A stretch of DNA of 64,000 nucleotides from positions 1-64,000 of the forward strand of contig JABLUY010000052.1 in the NCBI GenBank assembly GCA_013306675.1, written 5' to 3'. Shown here in pieces: positions 1-10,263 of the stretch. The notes under the pieces were generated by a model. That model saw only the letters and a program-made list of their open reading frames with translations. It was not told the DNA's origin and searched no databases. Position 1 is the first letter of the stretch, and each line of letters starts with the position of its first letter. The position numbers and the translations under genes were made by a program. This DNA comes from Thraustochytrium sp. TN22 (lineage: Eukaryota > Sar > Bigyra > Thraustochytrida > Thraustochytriidae).

Positions 1-50
<50 letters not shown>

Positions 51-73
51 GCAACAGCAACAGCAGCAGCAGC
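1..73 (+). repeat. (CAG)n/(CAA) microsatellite at the left edge
   Basis: A nearly pure CAG repeat with scattered CAA units reaches the first base of the window. In the frame of the downstream receptor it reads as polyserine broken by asparagines, with no stop. It is either N-terminal coding sequence or 5' UTR. Confidence 0.9.
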
Positions 74-2743
74 ATGGTGGCGCAGCAGCGCGTAGCGGTC
101 TTCTCGCGGCTGCGCACCGAGTCGGGAGAGGAGGTGGACGACTCGTGGAGAGCGCAGGCGGTCGCGAGCCTGCTGGGTGTGCGCGACTTTTGCGTTGCGG
201 CGGAGGTGAACGTGGAGCTTCTCGACACGGGTAGCACACCCGGGACGGCCGTGGAGGCCTTCTTGGATAGCGAGCTGCTGGGCGAGGGCATCGACGTCAT
301 CGTGGGCCCGTCGCTATCAGCCGTAGCCGTGCCGCTGTCGACGCTGGCCAGCGTGCGCGGTGTGCCGCTCGTGTCGTCGAGCGCGACGTCACAGGACCTG
401 GGGCCGGACGAGCTTGCGGCGCGCGTTCTGCCGACGGACGGCGAGACGACTACGGTCCTGTGCTCGCTCCTGTCGACCCTCGAAGTGGCCAACGTGGCGC
501 TCATATTCGTCGATGACGACTACGGCACAGCGTACCGGGACGCGCTCACCAAGGCGTGCGCGGCCATCGAGGTGGACGTGCACGCGACGAGCTTCCAGAC
601 AGACGCGAACCAGTCGATTCGCTTCGCCATGGACTTTGTCGCCTCGCGCCGCCTCAACATTGTCGTCGTCGTAGCCTTTGACCAGTCGCTGGCAGAGATC
701 TTTGAGAACGCCGGTGAGGAGACTGTCTTTATCGTCAGCGACGGCATCACGCTCAACGTTCTCAGCGCGTACGTCGAGGAGTATCCGGACAAGCGCGACT
801 TCGTGCGCGAGCGCCTACTTCGCGTGCGGCCCACGGCCGAAAACGATGGCCAGCTCTATGCGGACTTTGTGGCGCGCTGGCCGCAGCTCGGCGCCGACGA
901 GGAGGTCCTCACCTACGTCAACACATTTCTCGACGCCAATAATGCCACGCGTATCGACCCTGAGTTCTTCAACCGCACCACCAGCTCACTTACAGAGTTC
1001 ACGCCCTTCGCTTACGACGCGGGCCGCGCCGTCTGCGAAGCCCTGCACAACCAGACCGGCGTGGAGTCGCTGCCCAAGGTCACGCGCGGCGAAAGCATAT
1101 GGTCCGCACTCTTGGCCAACACCTTCGCGGGCGTCACGGGCCTTGTTCGCCTTGACGCAGACACGGGCGCGCGCGACGTCGCCTCGTCCAACTTCGTGCT
1201 GGAGCGCGTGCTGGTTTCCGATGACGACGCGGTTAGCGTCCAGCGCATTGCCCGCTGGGCCACGAGCAACTGGACCGAGATCGACTATGACTTCCTCGAC
1301 CTCCCGCCCGACGTTTCGGTCGACCTGCAGGCCAATTACATCTCGACTTCCTCCAAGGTTGCCATTATCGTCATTACGGTCCTGCTCATTCTCTGGTCGC
1401 TCGGGCTCATCGTCTTCACCTGGAAGAAGCGCAAGACGCGCATCGTGTCGCGCGCCCAGCCCACGATCCTCATCCTGTTCTTGGTTGGCATCATGATCTC
1501 TTCGGCCAGCCTCTTCTTCGTCGGAGTCGACGACCTTGATGCCGGCATCTCCCAGGAGCTGCAGGACTTCTCCTGCATGGCCTTCTTTTGGTTCTGGAGT
1601 GTGGGCACCGTCCTCACCTTTGGCGCACTCACTGCCAAGCTGTACAGAATCTATCGCATCTTCCACAACAAGCAGCTGCGCAGGATACGCATCACCAACT
1701 CGCACCTGCACCTTTTCCTCTGCGGCCTGGTGGCCGTCGCCGTCCTCATTCTCACCATTTGGTCCTCGACCTCGCCGCTGCGCTGGAGCCGCGCCATCGA
1801 GCAGACGGACGTATTCGGCAACCCCACCATCACCTACGGCCAGTGCACCTCGGACAAGGAGACTGTCTTCACCGCGCTCCTGCTCACCTACACCTTTGCC
1901 CTCTTTATTGCCGGTGGCGTCTTCTCCTTTATGGTGCGCAACACGCCCTCCGAATTCCAGGAGAGCACGCACATCGTCATCAGCCTCGTCTCACAGGTGC
2001 AGCTCTATTGCCTCGGCTTTCTTGTGCTCTTCATCTTCCCGCAGTACAACTCCGAGGCGCGCTTCAGCGTCACCTCCCTCGTCATCTTTTTCAACAATCT
2101 CCTTCTCACCATCGTCATCTACGTCCCCAAGTTCATTGCCATGTACAACAACGTCGACCGCGCCAACTCCCTCAACTCCTTCACTCGGCCCTCGCAACCG
2201 CGCGTCGGTCCCCTTCAGCACCAGCCCTCCGCCACCACCGACTACGCGCGCTCCGAGGCCGGCACCTCCTTCCCGCTGCTCGAGTTGCGCACCTACCCGT
2301 CGAGCCTCGAGGGCACCAACCGCCGCGACGCCTGCGTGCAGGTCACCTTCTTTGGCGACTCCACCGCAGTCCCGCCTGGCCGCACGCTCTACCCGGCCAA
2401 CGTCACGCCGCACGCTGTGCTCGAGGAGGACGACGGCTCTGCCTACAGCTCTGGGCACGACCCTGCTGCCTCAGCCTCCACGCACCTTCAGCTGCCGCCG
2501 CCGCTTCACATCCGCGTGCCTGCTGGCACCAATGCCAACAACGCCGAGCCGGAGCCCGCCTCCAGAGATCACACCTTTGAGCATTCCGCCGCCACCTATC
2601 TCGACGACTCTGGCTCCGAGGATGGCAACCAGGGCAACAGCGATGACGATGACGATTCGTCCAGCCCGGCTCCGCCTCCGCCCGACGATGACTCATCCGA
2701 GTCCGCCGACTCCAATAATGGCACGACTCTCGCCGTCACTTGA
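2..2743 (+). CDS. GABA-B-like class C G-protein-coupled receptor, 5' partial
   Basis: Predicted plasma-membrane receptor that binds a small ligand outside the cell and signals through heterotrimeric G proteins. Counting from the ATG at 74, residues 1-400 form a periplasmic-binding-protein-like (ANF receptor / Venus flytrap) ectodomain, with the typical stretches GPSLSAVAVPLSTLA and VALIFVDDDYGTAY. Seven hydrophobic segments follow at about 429-690. They include TAKLYRIYRIF after helix 3 and VPKFIAMY after helix 7, both GABA-B hallmarks. Residues 691-889 are a Ser/Pro/Asp-rich cytoplasmic tail. The ATG at 74 is followed directly by the ectodomain with no signal peptide. The frame stays open upstream to the window edge as a Ser/Asn run encoded by AGC/AAC. 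The true start and signal peptide therefore probably lie to the left. The family call is strong; the ligand is unknown, and no glutamate or GABA pocket was verified. Confidence 0.88.
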
Positions 2744-2759
2744 GGTCACTTGAGGTCAC
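2737..2759 (+). repeat. 10-bp direct repeat spanning the GPCR stop codon
   Basis: CACTTGAGGT occurs twice head to tail, followed by CAC. The TGA stop of the receptor gene (2741-2743) lies in the first copy, so the duplication only repeats the stop region. Confidence 0.8.
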
Positions 2760-4127
2760 ACTGCACCGTTTGCGCGTGGGCCGGAGCGGGCCAGGGACCG
2801 CAGCAGAGCGTGTGCGTGCGTCCACGAAAATGGCCAATCGAGGGCGACCGTCGCGCGATACGCCAGCAAGCAAGTGAGCAAGCGTGAGAGATAATGAGAG
2901 CTGCGTTTCTCGGCGTGCATCCAAGTGGCAGCAACCGACAGCTCATCGCTGGGAGCGGTGGCACACACATTCATCTGAACATCATCAAGATTGTCTCCGC
3001 GCACGAAATGCATTCTCGCGCCGCGGCCGACCTGTAACTTCTCTCATCAATACACGCATTTTTCTAAATTCGTCACGCCGCGTCACGCCGCACAAAGGCC
3101 CCTGTGCTTTGCCTTGATTTTGAACACGCATTCTGTTCTTGATGACGTGACTGGAACCATGAGCTGAGCCGGTCCGCCTGCTCAAAAGCAAATTTCGAAT
3201 GATTACGCTCTTTGGTCTCATGCTACCCGTACCCGGTTGTCGAGTGAATTTCTGTACTTGAAAGCAACAGCGCGGGCGCGCACGCAGCGCTCCGTGGCCC
3301 CTGTATCGTGATTCAAGCAGGAAGCTCTCGTCAGTAAACTTCGGACGGGAGCGAGCTGGCACAATCTTTGGGGTTGCGAATTGCTTTCCTCTGAGCCGAT
3401 CGCAACATGCATGATGGACGCCGCGTGCCTCGAGGCGAGCGGGCTGCGGGCTTGTGCAGGCAGCTCCGGGCTTGCACAGGCGGCTCGGAGCCCGAGAAGA
3501 TGTGTTCAAAACTCCACCATGCCGCAGCTCCGAGCCTGATAAGAGATTCGTGACTCCACCACTAACTCATGCCGCGATTCATAACAACGAACACGTGGCC
3601 GATGACTATCTTACGCCGGCAGGCATCACGCAGCGCAGGCCATGCTCGTGAGGATCAGTGCGCACGTGCCCGTGCTTCGTCTCGCCTTTGAATCAAGTTC
3701 CCCACATGGCGTGCGGTGGCCTGCACGATCCAGCTTTCAGTCTCTTCGTGCACCATTGCTGAGTTCGAAGACAAGGCAGGCTACTTTCATACTCAACCCT
3801 TTCAGAACTGCTTCAACGAGAGCAACGTGCGTCGTGGCCTGACAAACGTGAAATGAGATTCTGGAAACTGGGAAAAGAATGCTGTTCTCGTATGCGTGCG
3901 CGCACGCTAACTCGCTACGTCCACGATGGCCGCGTCGCCAGCTCGCTTGCATGCTTACTTGCGTGTAGAAGATAGAACACGGCGCGCGGAGCCCGTGAGG
4001 GGCACCAGGCGGTCACCGGGCTCGGATGCCAACACTACGCGGGCAACAGAACTACTACAACAGGCGCGCCGTGGCGGTCGCACGTGTAGCGTGGCCCTGG
4101 TCCGCTCTCCAAGCAATGCGACGCGAT
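2744..4127. other. Intergenic, 1.4 kb, between GPCR and eIF5A 3' ends
   Basis: This is the convergent 3' region of the receptor gene and eIF5A. It is lower in GC than its flanks. The small open frames here match no family I recognise, and several begin with non-ATG codons. An imperfect 20-bp tandem duplication lies at 3447-3486. No RNA gene was seen. Confidence 0.6.
3447..3486. repeat. Imperfect 20-bp tandem duplication
   Basis: Two adjacent 20-bp units, 3447-3466 and 3467-3486, differ at three positions. They lie in non-coding DNA downstream of the GPCR gene. Confidence 0.75.
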
Positions 4128-4610
4128 TTACGCGGCGTCGACCTCCTTGTAATCGGTGATGACCTCCGAGTCCATGGCCTTGGTCACGGTCACAGTCACG
4201 TCCTTGCCGGCGTCGAGGGCAGCGCGGATCTTGTCGCCAAGCTCCGGGTCCGGGGAGTTGGCGTCCGGGCACTTGAGGTCCTCGCGGGTCTCGCCGGCCT
4301 CGTCCATCAGGGAGCAGAAGCCATCCTCGGACACGTCAAGGAGGGTGAGGTTGGTCACGGTCACAAAGGGGGCGGTCATGTTGTGGGAGGTCGGGGAGAT
4401 ATCCACCTTCTTGGCGCCCGTGAAGATGTCGAGGCCGGTGATGTTGGCCTTGGCGTGGCCGTGCTTGCCGGTCTTGGAGGTGGTCACCTCAATAACCTTG
4501 CACGGGAAGCCCTTGAGCATGACGATCATGCCCTTCTTCACCTCACCGGCGCGGATGGGGTACGTCTTCTCCGCCACATCGCCGGTGGCCGCGAAGTCCT
4601 CGTCAGCCAT
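4128..4610 (-). CDS. EIF5A: Translation initiation factor 5A (eIF5A)
   Basis: eIF5A binds the ribosome E site and promotes peptide-bond formation at difficult sequences and at termination. It works only after one lysine is converted to hypusine. The 160-residue length is normal. The hypusine loop reads TSKTGKHGHAK, with the modified lysine predicted as Lys49 (codon 4466-4464). The N-terminal SH3-like part (about 15-85) and the C-terminal OB fold (about 86-156) are both complete and uninterrupted. The ATG at 4610 is the first Met and gives the usual short acidic N-terminus, MADEDF. The gene is read away from a 1.5 kb GC-rich upstream region that should carry its promoter. I see nothing odd in the protein. 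Confidence 0.97.
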   Translation of the reverse strand: MADEDFAATGDVAEKTYPIRAGEVKKGMIVMLKGFPCKVIEVTTSKTGKHGHAKANITGLDIFTGAKKVDISPTSHNMTAPFVTVTNLTLLDVSEDGFCSLMDEAGETREDLKCPDANSPDPELGDKIRAALDAGKDVTVTVTKAMDSEVITDYKEVDAA

Positions 4611-4756
4611 GGTGCCGAAAGGAGGAGTTTGGTCTGGGTGAAGCTGTTGGTCCTGTTGGCCCCAAGCGATATACGTCAGTCCCTGCTGGTACTACCTCCG
4701 CTGCCAGCCGCGCGCTTGCTCGCGCGGCCGAGCGGCTCTGCGCGACGCCTCTCGCT

Positions 4757-4785
4757 GCCCTCCCTCCCTCCCTCCCTCCCTCCCT
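4757..4785. repeat. (CCCT)n tetranucleotide run
   Basis: About seven CCCT units lie 150 bp upstream of the eIF5A ATG. On the eIF5A sense strand it is an AGGG purine tract. Confidence 0.9.
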
Positions 4786-5014
4786 TCCGTCTCAGACCTC
4801 TTGCGGCTCGTTCGTCGCCGTGACGCTGCGCGTGCGCCGCCCGTTCCAGGTCAGCGCCTCGCGGGCCCCGCGCGACCCCGCGCGCGCGCGCGCACGCACG
4901 AAGGAGAGCGAGAGCGAGAGCGAGAGTGGAACGGGCGGTCGTCGCGCTGCGCGCGCGCGCCCGCCCCGCGCGCGCGCGGAGCAGAGTCGCGCCGCCGCGC
5001 GCGAGCGAAGTCAA

Positions 5015-5038
5015 GGAGAGAGAGAGAGAGAGAGAGAG
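5015..5038. repeat. (GA)n dinucleotide run
   Basis: About twelve uninterrupted GA units in the GC-rich region upstream of eIF5A. Confidence 0.9.
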
Positions 5039-5806
5039 GATGAGTGGGGGGAGAGAGAGGCGCAGGCCGAGGCGGCCGGCCGGTTGCCGGGAGCCCGCGC
5101 TCATGCCTGGCGTCGCACCGCGCACGGTGCTGCAAGGCGCGCGTAGAGGGGCGCTCGCGCGCGAGCGCTCGCGCGCGCGCCGCCGCCCGCCGCGCTGCCG
5201 CGCGCACGTACCTGTCGGGGAGGGGAAGGAGTGGAGTGGAGCGAGAGAAGGCTGTCTGCTGCCAAGCTGCGATGTGTGGCCGCGAACTCTGGCCTTACGG
5301 GCGCGCCCTCCCCTCCTCAGGCGCGCCTGCGCCGCGGCCGGTGCTCGCGCCTTTAAGGTGGCCCCCGCGCACGCCGTCGTGCGCGGCGCGCACGCGATAC
5401 CGACTTGCGCAGCTCCGCGCAAGGGCTTTGGAGCCCTTGCGCCAATCGAGGCATCTTCTTTCTGCCTGTGGCTGGCTGGCCAGGGCGGCCGTGAGGCGCC
5501 ACGCGGCCACTGCGCTGGCGGGCATCGATTCGATTCAACTTGCCGCCAAGGGGCTGGCAAAGGAGCCCGCCTTCTTTCACTCAACTTGCGACTTCAGAGA
5601 GCCTGAGCCACCAACCGCCAGCCGCCGCGGCGCCCGGGCCCTGCAGTACCAGTGGCGCCAACTGGCAGGCCCGCCTCATCTTTGGCAACTCCGATGGCCA
5701 CTCGCTTCTGTGGTTGTGCCGGCACTGGCACAGCTGCGTGCTGCCAGGTGCCGGTTGTCTCGGCGCCTGGCTCCGAGGCTAGAAGAAGCTGTGCCCCCAA
5801 CGCCTG

Positions 5807-5846
5807 GCTGCAGGAGTTGGATGTAGGCTGCAGGAGTTGAATGTAG
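5807..5846. repeat. 20-bp tandem duplication
   Basis: Two copies of a 20-bp unit beginning GCTGCAGGAGTTG, at 5807-5826 and 5827-5846, differ at a single base. Non-coding. Confidence 0.85.
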
Positions 5847-6083
5847 GCCTCGTGCAAGGCAGTGACGCGGCCGCGTTGGTTGGTGTGCACTGGAAAGGAA
5901 AGCAACGTGAACATCGTGGACAAATCAAACACAGACCGCTACAGACCTGGTATCAGAACAAAAGCAAGGTCGCCGCATCGCATGTGAGGATAGAAAGGCC
6001 GCTCCCCAGCGGCCAGGTCCTTCCCAGAGAATGCACGCCATGAAGCAAGAATAACTCGACCATGGCTCGAATGGCGCGCGGAA

Positions 6084-7874
6084 TCAAGGCTTCGCCACGG
6101 GACCGGGATAGTGGATGGTGAGCTGGTGAATGGTCTCGTCGCGGTCGCGCACCTGGGCCTGGAGAGCAGCAATCTGCGGCTCGAGGAGACGAGCCTGGCG
6201 TAGAGCTGCAAGAGCGCGCTCCGAGGTGCGCTCGGCACGGTCGCGATCGTCGCGCAGCGCGGCGTTGGCCTCGACAAGGCGAGCGACCTGGCGCTGCAGC
6301 GCAAAGGCGTCGGCGGGCGGCTCGCCCGTCTTGGTCTGAAGGAGTTGCTCGCGCAGACCGGTCACCTCGAGGACGGCGTCCTGGCGCAGGGCCTCGGTGC
6401 GCGAGAGCTTGGCGCGCAGATCCGCGAGCTGCTCCGCGCACTGCGTGCGCACGGCGTCGGCCTCGGCATGCACGCGGGCCACGGCCTGCTCGGCCGTAAA
6501 AGCGCGGTTCTCGGCCTGTTGCAGCTTGGAGCGCAGCGAGCCCGTGGCGTGCCGCAGCGTGTCTTCGGCGTCCTCCACGCTGCGGTCCTTCTCCCGCAGT
6601 GCGGTCTCGCGCGCACCCACCTGGCGCTGCAGGAGCTCCAGCTGCAGCTTGCACTGGTGCCAGCCCTCACGCGCGGTGCGGTGCGCTTCGCGCTCGCGCT
6701 CCAAATTGGCCGCCAGCTCGCGCGTCTGCTCGCGCTGCGACCGCGTCGCGGCGTGCGCCTGCTCCGCGAGCTGGATCTCCGCCTGCTCCTTGGCGCGCCG
6801 CAGCTGCACGTTTTCCTCCTCCAACAGCCGCCGGAGCCGCTCCGCGTCCTGCGCCACAGCCTGGCTGCGGTCCAGCTGTCGCCGCACGTGCTCTGCGCCG
6901 GCGCGCAGCTCGTCCACGCGCTCCTGCAACGCGCGGCACCGTTTCGCGAGGTGCTCCTCGCGCTCCTTGCGTTGCTCGAGTCCGCGCACTGTGAGCCCGA
7001 ACTTGCGGTTCTGCGACTCCAGCGCGCGGATCTCGCGCAAGAGGCCCTCGCGCTCCGCCTCAAAGCACCGCTGCACCGCCTTGGTCGCCTCGCCCAGCCG
7101 CAGCCGTCGCTGTGCGCGCTGGTTGGGTCCGCCGCTGCGCGCGAGTCGGTTTCCACCGACGCGCCCGCCAGCCCGCGCTGTTGCGCCGCCGGCCGGCGCG
7201 GACCGTGCCATTCCGTCGCGCACCTGCGAGCCCCACATCGCCGAGAAGCGCGCGGCTGCCATCTGCAGCTCCATGCTCACGTCTACGCTCCTGCGCAGAA
7301 GCAGGTTCACGTCACGGTCGCCTTCCGGCCCGCTCTCGCGCATCAGGGACTTGGACAGCGTCGCGCATGCCTGCACGCGGCCCAAAATCTCCTCCAGCTC
7401 ATCATCTGCGGCATCCATGTCCTCCGGGAAGGCCAGCTCCGTCATGCTCACGGCCTCGTCAAGCAGTTCCGAGCCGCTCAGTCGTGCTTGCTCCTTGTGC
7501 GCGTTCTGCTGCTCGTGTCGCTGTGGCGGGAGCGGCAGCAACGCCTGCTTCGACTCGGACAGCAGCAGCGACGAAGAAGTCTCGTCTTCCTCCTCTGGCG
7601 TACCCGGTCCTTGCTTGTCCCCTTGCGCGCGCTCCTCGAGCTTGGTCGCGGCGCTCGTGGTCGGCGCCTCGCGCACCTCGGTCAGTTCCAGCGGCGGCTC
7701 CTCCACCATGGCCGTGTCCGGCGGTTTGGCCTTGGTTTCAGGCTCCCTCGGCAATGCGCTTGGTGGCGCGCTCAGCGGCCTGCTCCCTTCCACCTCCTCC
7801 AGCTCCTCCAGCAACCCGAGGCCCACGAGCTCCGAGTCCTCCTCGAGCACCTCGCCGGCCTGCGCCGGCGCCAT
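6084..7874 (-). CDS. Long coiled-coil protein, function unknown
   Basis: I do not recognise this protein. From the Met at 7874 it has 596 residues. The first 250 or so are acidic, Pro/Ser-rich and probably disordered. Residues about 260-590 are a nearly continuous heptad coiled coil rich in Arg, Glu, Leu and Gln, for example LLREIRALESQNRKFGL. The frame stays open upstream to an ATG at 8489, but those extra 205 residues are Arg/Ala/Pro runs translated from the GC-rich promoter shared with the Pumilio gene. The protein-like sequence begins at MAPAQAGEVLEEDSELVG, so I chose 7874. Such proteins are often structural, cytoskeletal or centrosomal, but nothing here picks one role. It is divergent from the Pumilio gene. 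Confidence 0.7.
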   Translation of the reverse strand: MAPAQAGEVLEEDSELVGLGLLEELEEVEGSRPLSAPPSALPREPETKAKPPDTAMVEEPPLELTEVREAPTTSAATKLEERAQGDKQGPGTPEEEDETSSSLLLSESKQALLPLPPQRHEQQNAHKEQARLSGSELLDEAVSMTELAFPEDMDAADDELEEILGRVQACATLSKSLMRESGPEGDRDVNLLLRRSVDVSMELQMAAARFSAMWGSQVRDGMARSAPAGGATARAGGRVGGNRLARSGGPNQRAQRRLRLGEATKAVQRCFEAEREGLLREIRALESQNRKFGLTVRGLEQRKEREEHLAKRCRALQERVDELRAGAEHVRRQLDRSQAVAQDAERLRRLLEEENVQLRRAKEQAEIQLAEQAHAATRSQREQTRELAANLEREREAHRTAREGWHQCKLQLELLQRQVGARETALREKDRSVEDAEDTLRHATGSLRSKLQQAENRAFTAEQAVARVHAEADAVRTQCAEQLADLRAKLSRTEALRQDAVLEVTGLREQLLQTKTGEPPADAFALQRQVARLVEANAALRDDRDRAERTSERALAALRQARLLEPQIAALQAQVRDRDETIHQLTIHYPGPVAKP

Positions 7875-8427
7875 GCCCGCGGGCGGCCGGCCGGCCAGCC
7901 GCCAGCCCGCGCCCGGGGCCTGGATTCCGCGGCCTCCAGCTCCAGGTCCTCCTCCGCCGAGCTCCGCAAGCTCCAGCCAGCTCCAGCTCCGCCGGGATGC
8001 GGTGCCTTCCTCGTGCCCGTGCTCGTGGCGCAGTCCCGGCCCGAGTCCGAGTCCGAGTCCGCAGGGCCGAGTCGAGGTAACCGGCGAAACGGCCGCGAAA
8101 CAGCGGCGCTCGCAACGGCGGCAGCGACGTTGGGCCGCCCGACGCGCCGGATCGCGCGCGGCCGCGGCGCGGCGCGCGCGGGCGGCCCCGGTGGATGGCG
8201 GGCCACGGGGGGGCACGCCGCAGGGGCAGCGCGCGAGTCCGCGCGCGCGAGACGAGAGGGGCGGGAGGAGAGGAGAGGAGACGAGAGGAGAGGAGACGAG
8301 AGGCGGGAGGCGCGCGCGGCAGAGCGGAGCGCAGCGGCGCGGCGGCGCGCGGCGGCGAGCGGCGGGCAGCGGCGCGGGCGCCGGAGGCCCCGGCCCCGCG
8401 CGCGGCCAGGCAGAAGGCCTGGCGGGT

Positions 8428-8466
<39 letters not shown>

Positions 8467-8689
8467 TGGCCGGCGGGCGAGCTTGGCATTTCAAAAAAAC
8501 GCGGCAGCGGGCGCGGCGCGGCGCGGCGCGCGCGCGAGCGAGCGGGCGCGGCCGGCGGGCGGGCTAACGGGCGAGCGGGACGGTGACGGCGGCGGAAGCG
8601 TAGGAGGCAGGAGCAGCAGCCGCAGTGGCAAGAGCAGCAGAAGAAGGAGGAGAAGAAGAAGCGTCGCGCGGAAAGGGCAGCGCGACGCG
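7875..8689. promoter_or_regulatory. Divergent promoter region, coiled-coil gene / Pumilio gene
   Basis: This 815-bp interval between the preferred start codons of two head-to-head genes is extremely GC-rich. It carries a CCGAGT hexamer run (8041-8060), repeated GAGGAGAGGAGAC-type purine tracts (8259-8305) and a long CGG run (8428-8466). Both genes have open frames reaching into it, but only with low-complexity sequence. Its role as a promoter is inferred from layout. Confidence 0.55.
8428..8466. repeat. (CGG)n trinucleotide run
   Basis: About thirteen CGG units lie between the two divergent genes, roughly 220 bp upstream of the preferred Pumilio ATG. This position would be 5' UTR or promoter. 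Confidence 0.9.
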
Positions 8690-8991
8690 ATGGACGATAT
8701 CGAAGACGAGCTGGCGCGCTTCGCCGCCGAGACGCAGCGACTTGGTGATGAGGCGCAGCGCAAGGCCGGCGAGGACGAGGACGAGGACGGTCCGGAACGG
8801 CCGACCTCGGCGCCGCCCACCCTGGATATCGCGAACGGCGGCCTCTTCGCGTGGATGCAGCAGCAGAGCCCGTCGGATGTCCCGACCGGCAGCTCGCCGC
8901 AGGAATCCGCGGCGTCCACGGCGTCGGCGTTGGGCGATCACTCCTATCTGTCGCCCTCGCAAACAGCGCAGCAACCTCCGCCGCCGCCGCC

Positions 8992-9026
<35 letters not shown>

Positions 9027-10230
9027 GCGAGACCGGCGTTGGCAGTGCCGGCAGCCACGAGGCGGAGGATACTTTCGAGGTGGCGTCGCCCACGTCAGGC
9101 GGCTCGCTAGGCGGCGCCTTCGCGCCGGCCACCACGGGCACGTCGAGTTTTGCGCCTTCGAGCTTCGATGCTGCCACCCACGACGCTAGCTCCGCGGCCG
9201 GCGAGCGCGACGCGCGGCGACGCACTCAGAGCATCGAGAAATTTTTGGCGCAGAGCCCCGGAAGCATTTTGGCACCGCGCAAGAAGTTCGTTGAGAACGC
9301 GAGCGGCGTGCCGCGCTCCGGTGCGCACATCGGCAGCAGCAGCGGTGGCGGCGGCGGCGGCGGTAGCAGCGTCGGTGACGGCAGCGGCGGTGACGCCGGC
9401 GCCCACGGCGCCAGTGACGCCGGGCCCGGGGCCGGGGCGGGCGCGCGCGGTGCCCCGCTTAGTGCCAGCGATGATGCCATGCAGTTCATCAACATGGAGA
9501 GTCCCGGGCACGCGCTGAAGGGCCTGCGCAAGCGCATCGACGAGCTCGATCTCAACACGGATTATCAGGAGCAGCATCGGCTCTCGCTCGAGCAGGAGGC
9601 CCAGGAACAGCAGCGCCATGCGCACGTCGCGAGCCTTTTCGCGCCCATCAGCGACCCGCTGTCGGCCACCTCGCCCGTGTCACCGGCCTCGGCTGGCGTG
9701 CAGGTCTCCTCGTCTGGTGCCCCGCCCCAGCTCTCGCTCCCGGCCGCTAGCCAGGATGTGTACTCGGCTGGGGCGTCCGGGCCGACCACCTCTGGCGCCG
9801 GCGGCACCGCCAGCGCCTACGAGGCATCTGGGCATGCCCCGTCCTCGGGCTCCTCCGCGATGGACCCGGGTGCCGACCTCCATGCGCACCACGCACCGCA
9901 CGACCTGTATGCGGCCTACGACCAGCAGAACCACCACCACCTCGGCCATCATCACCTGGCTTCGCAGCACCAGGCAAACATCTACATGGACCCCAACTCG
10001 TACCAGGGCTACGGCAGCTCAATGCAGCCCGCGTCCATGTACGCGTCCTATTACGGTGGCCCGCAGCAGAAGATGGTGCTTGCCAACGGCGTGGAGACCA
10101 CCGTGATGATGCCTGTCATGTCGCATGGCGGCGCGCACTGGGCTCCTGTCGGTGGCATTCCGCCCCCGCCTCCCGGTCCTCCGCCGTCCTCGTCCTCGTC
10201 CGGGAATGGGGGGATGTCCGGTCAGCTCTC

Positions 10231-10263
<33 letters not shown>

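Larger units (their letters stand above)
4611..6083. other. Intergenic, 1.5 kb: eIF5A upstream region and coiled-coil gene 3' flank
   Basis: Very GC- and CpG-rich DNA upstream of eIF5A. Long open frames on both strands here are products of base composition (Arg/Ala-rich, no recognisable domain). It contains a CCCT run (4757-4785), a GA run (5015-5038) and a 20-bp tandem duplication (5807-5846). The part next to 4610 should hold the eIF5A promoter and 5' UTR; no core element could be assigned. Confidence 0.6.

Noticed and set aside
986-1972. 328-codon antisense frame within the GPCR gene
   Set aside because: Shadow of codon bias on the opposite strand of a clearly coding gene.
4676-5584. Long open frames on both strands upstream of eIF5A
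   Set aside because: Composition-driven Arg/Ala/Ser sequence, no ATG-anchored domain, and frames open on both strands at once as expected of very GC-rich DNA.
7875-8489. 205-codon N-terminal extension of the coiled-coil gene
   Set aside because: Ala/Pro/Arg homopolymer runs that overlap the opposite gene's upstream region. Met at 7874 is more credible.
8195-8689. 165-codon N-terminal extension of the Pumilio gene
   Set aside because: Arg/Ala/Gly-rich translation of a CGG-rich promoter. The sequence becomes protein-like at the ATG at 8690.
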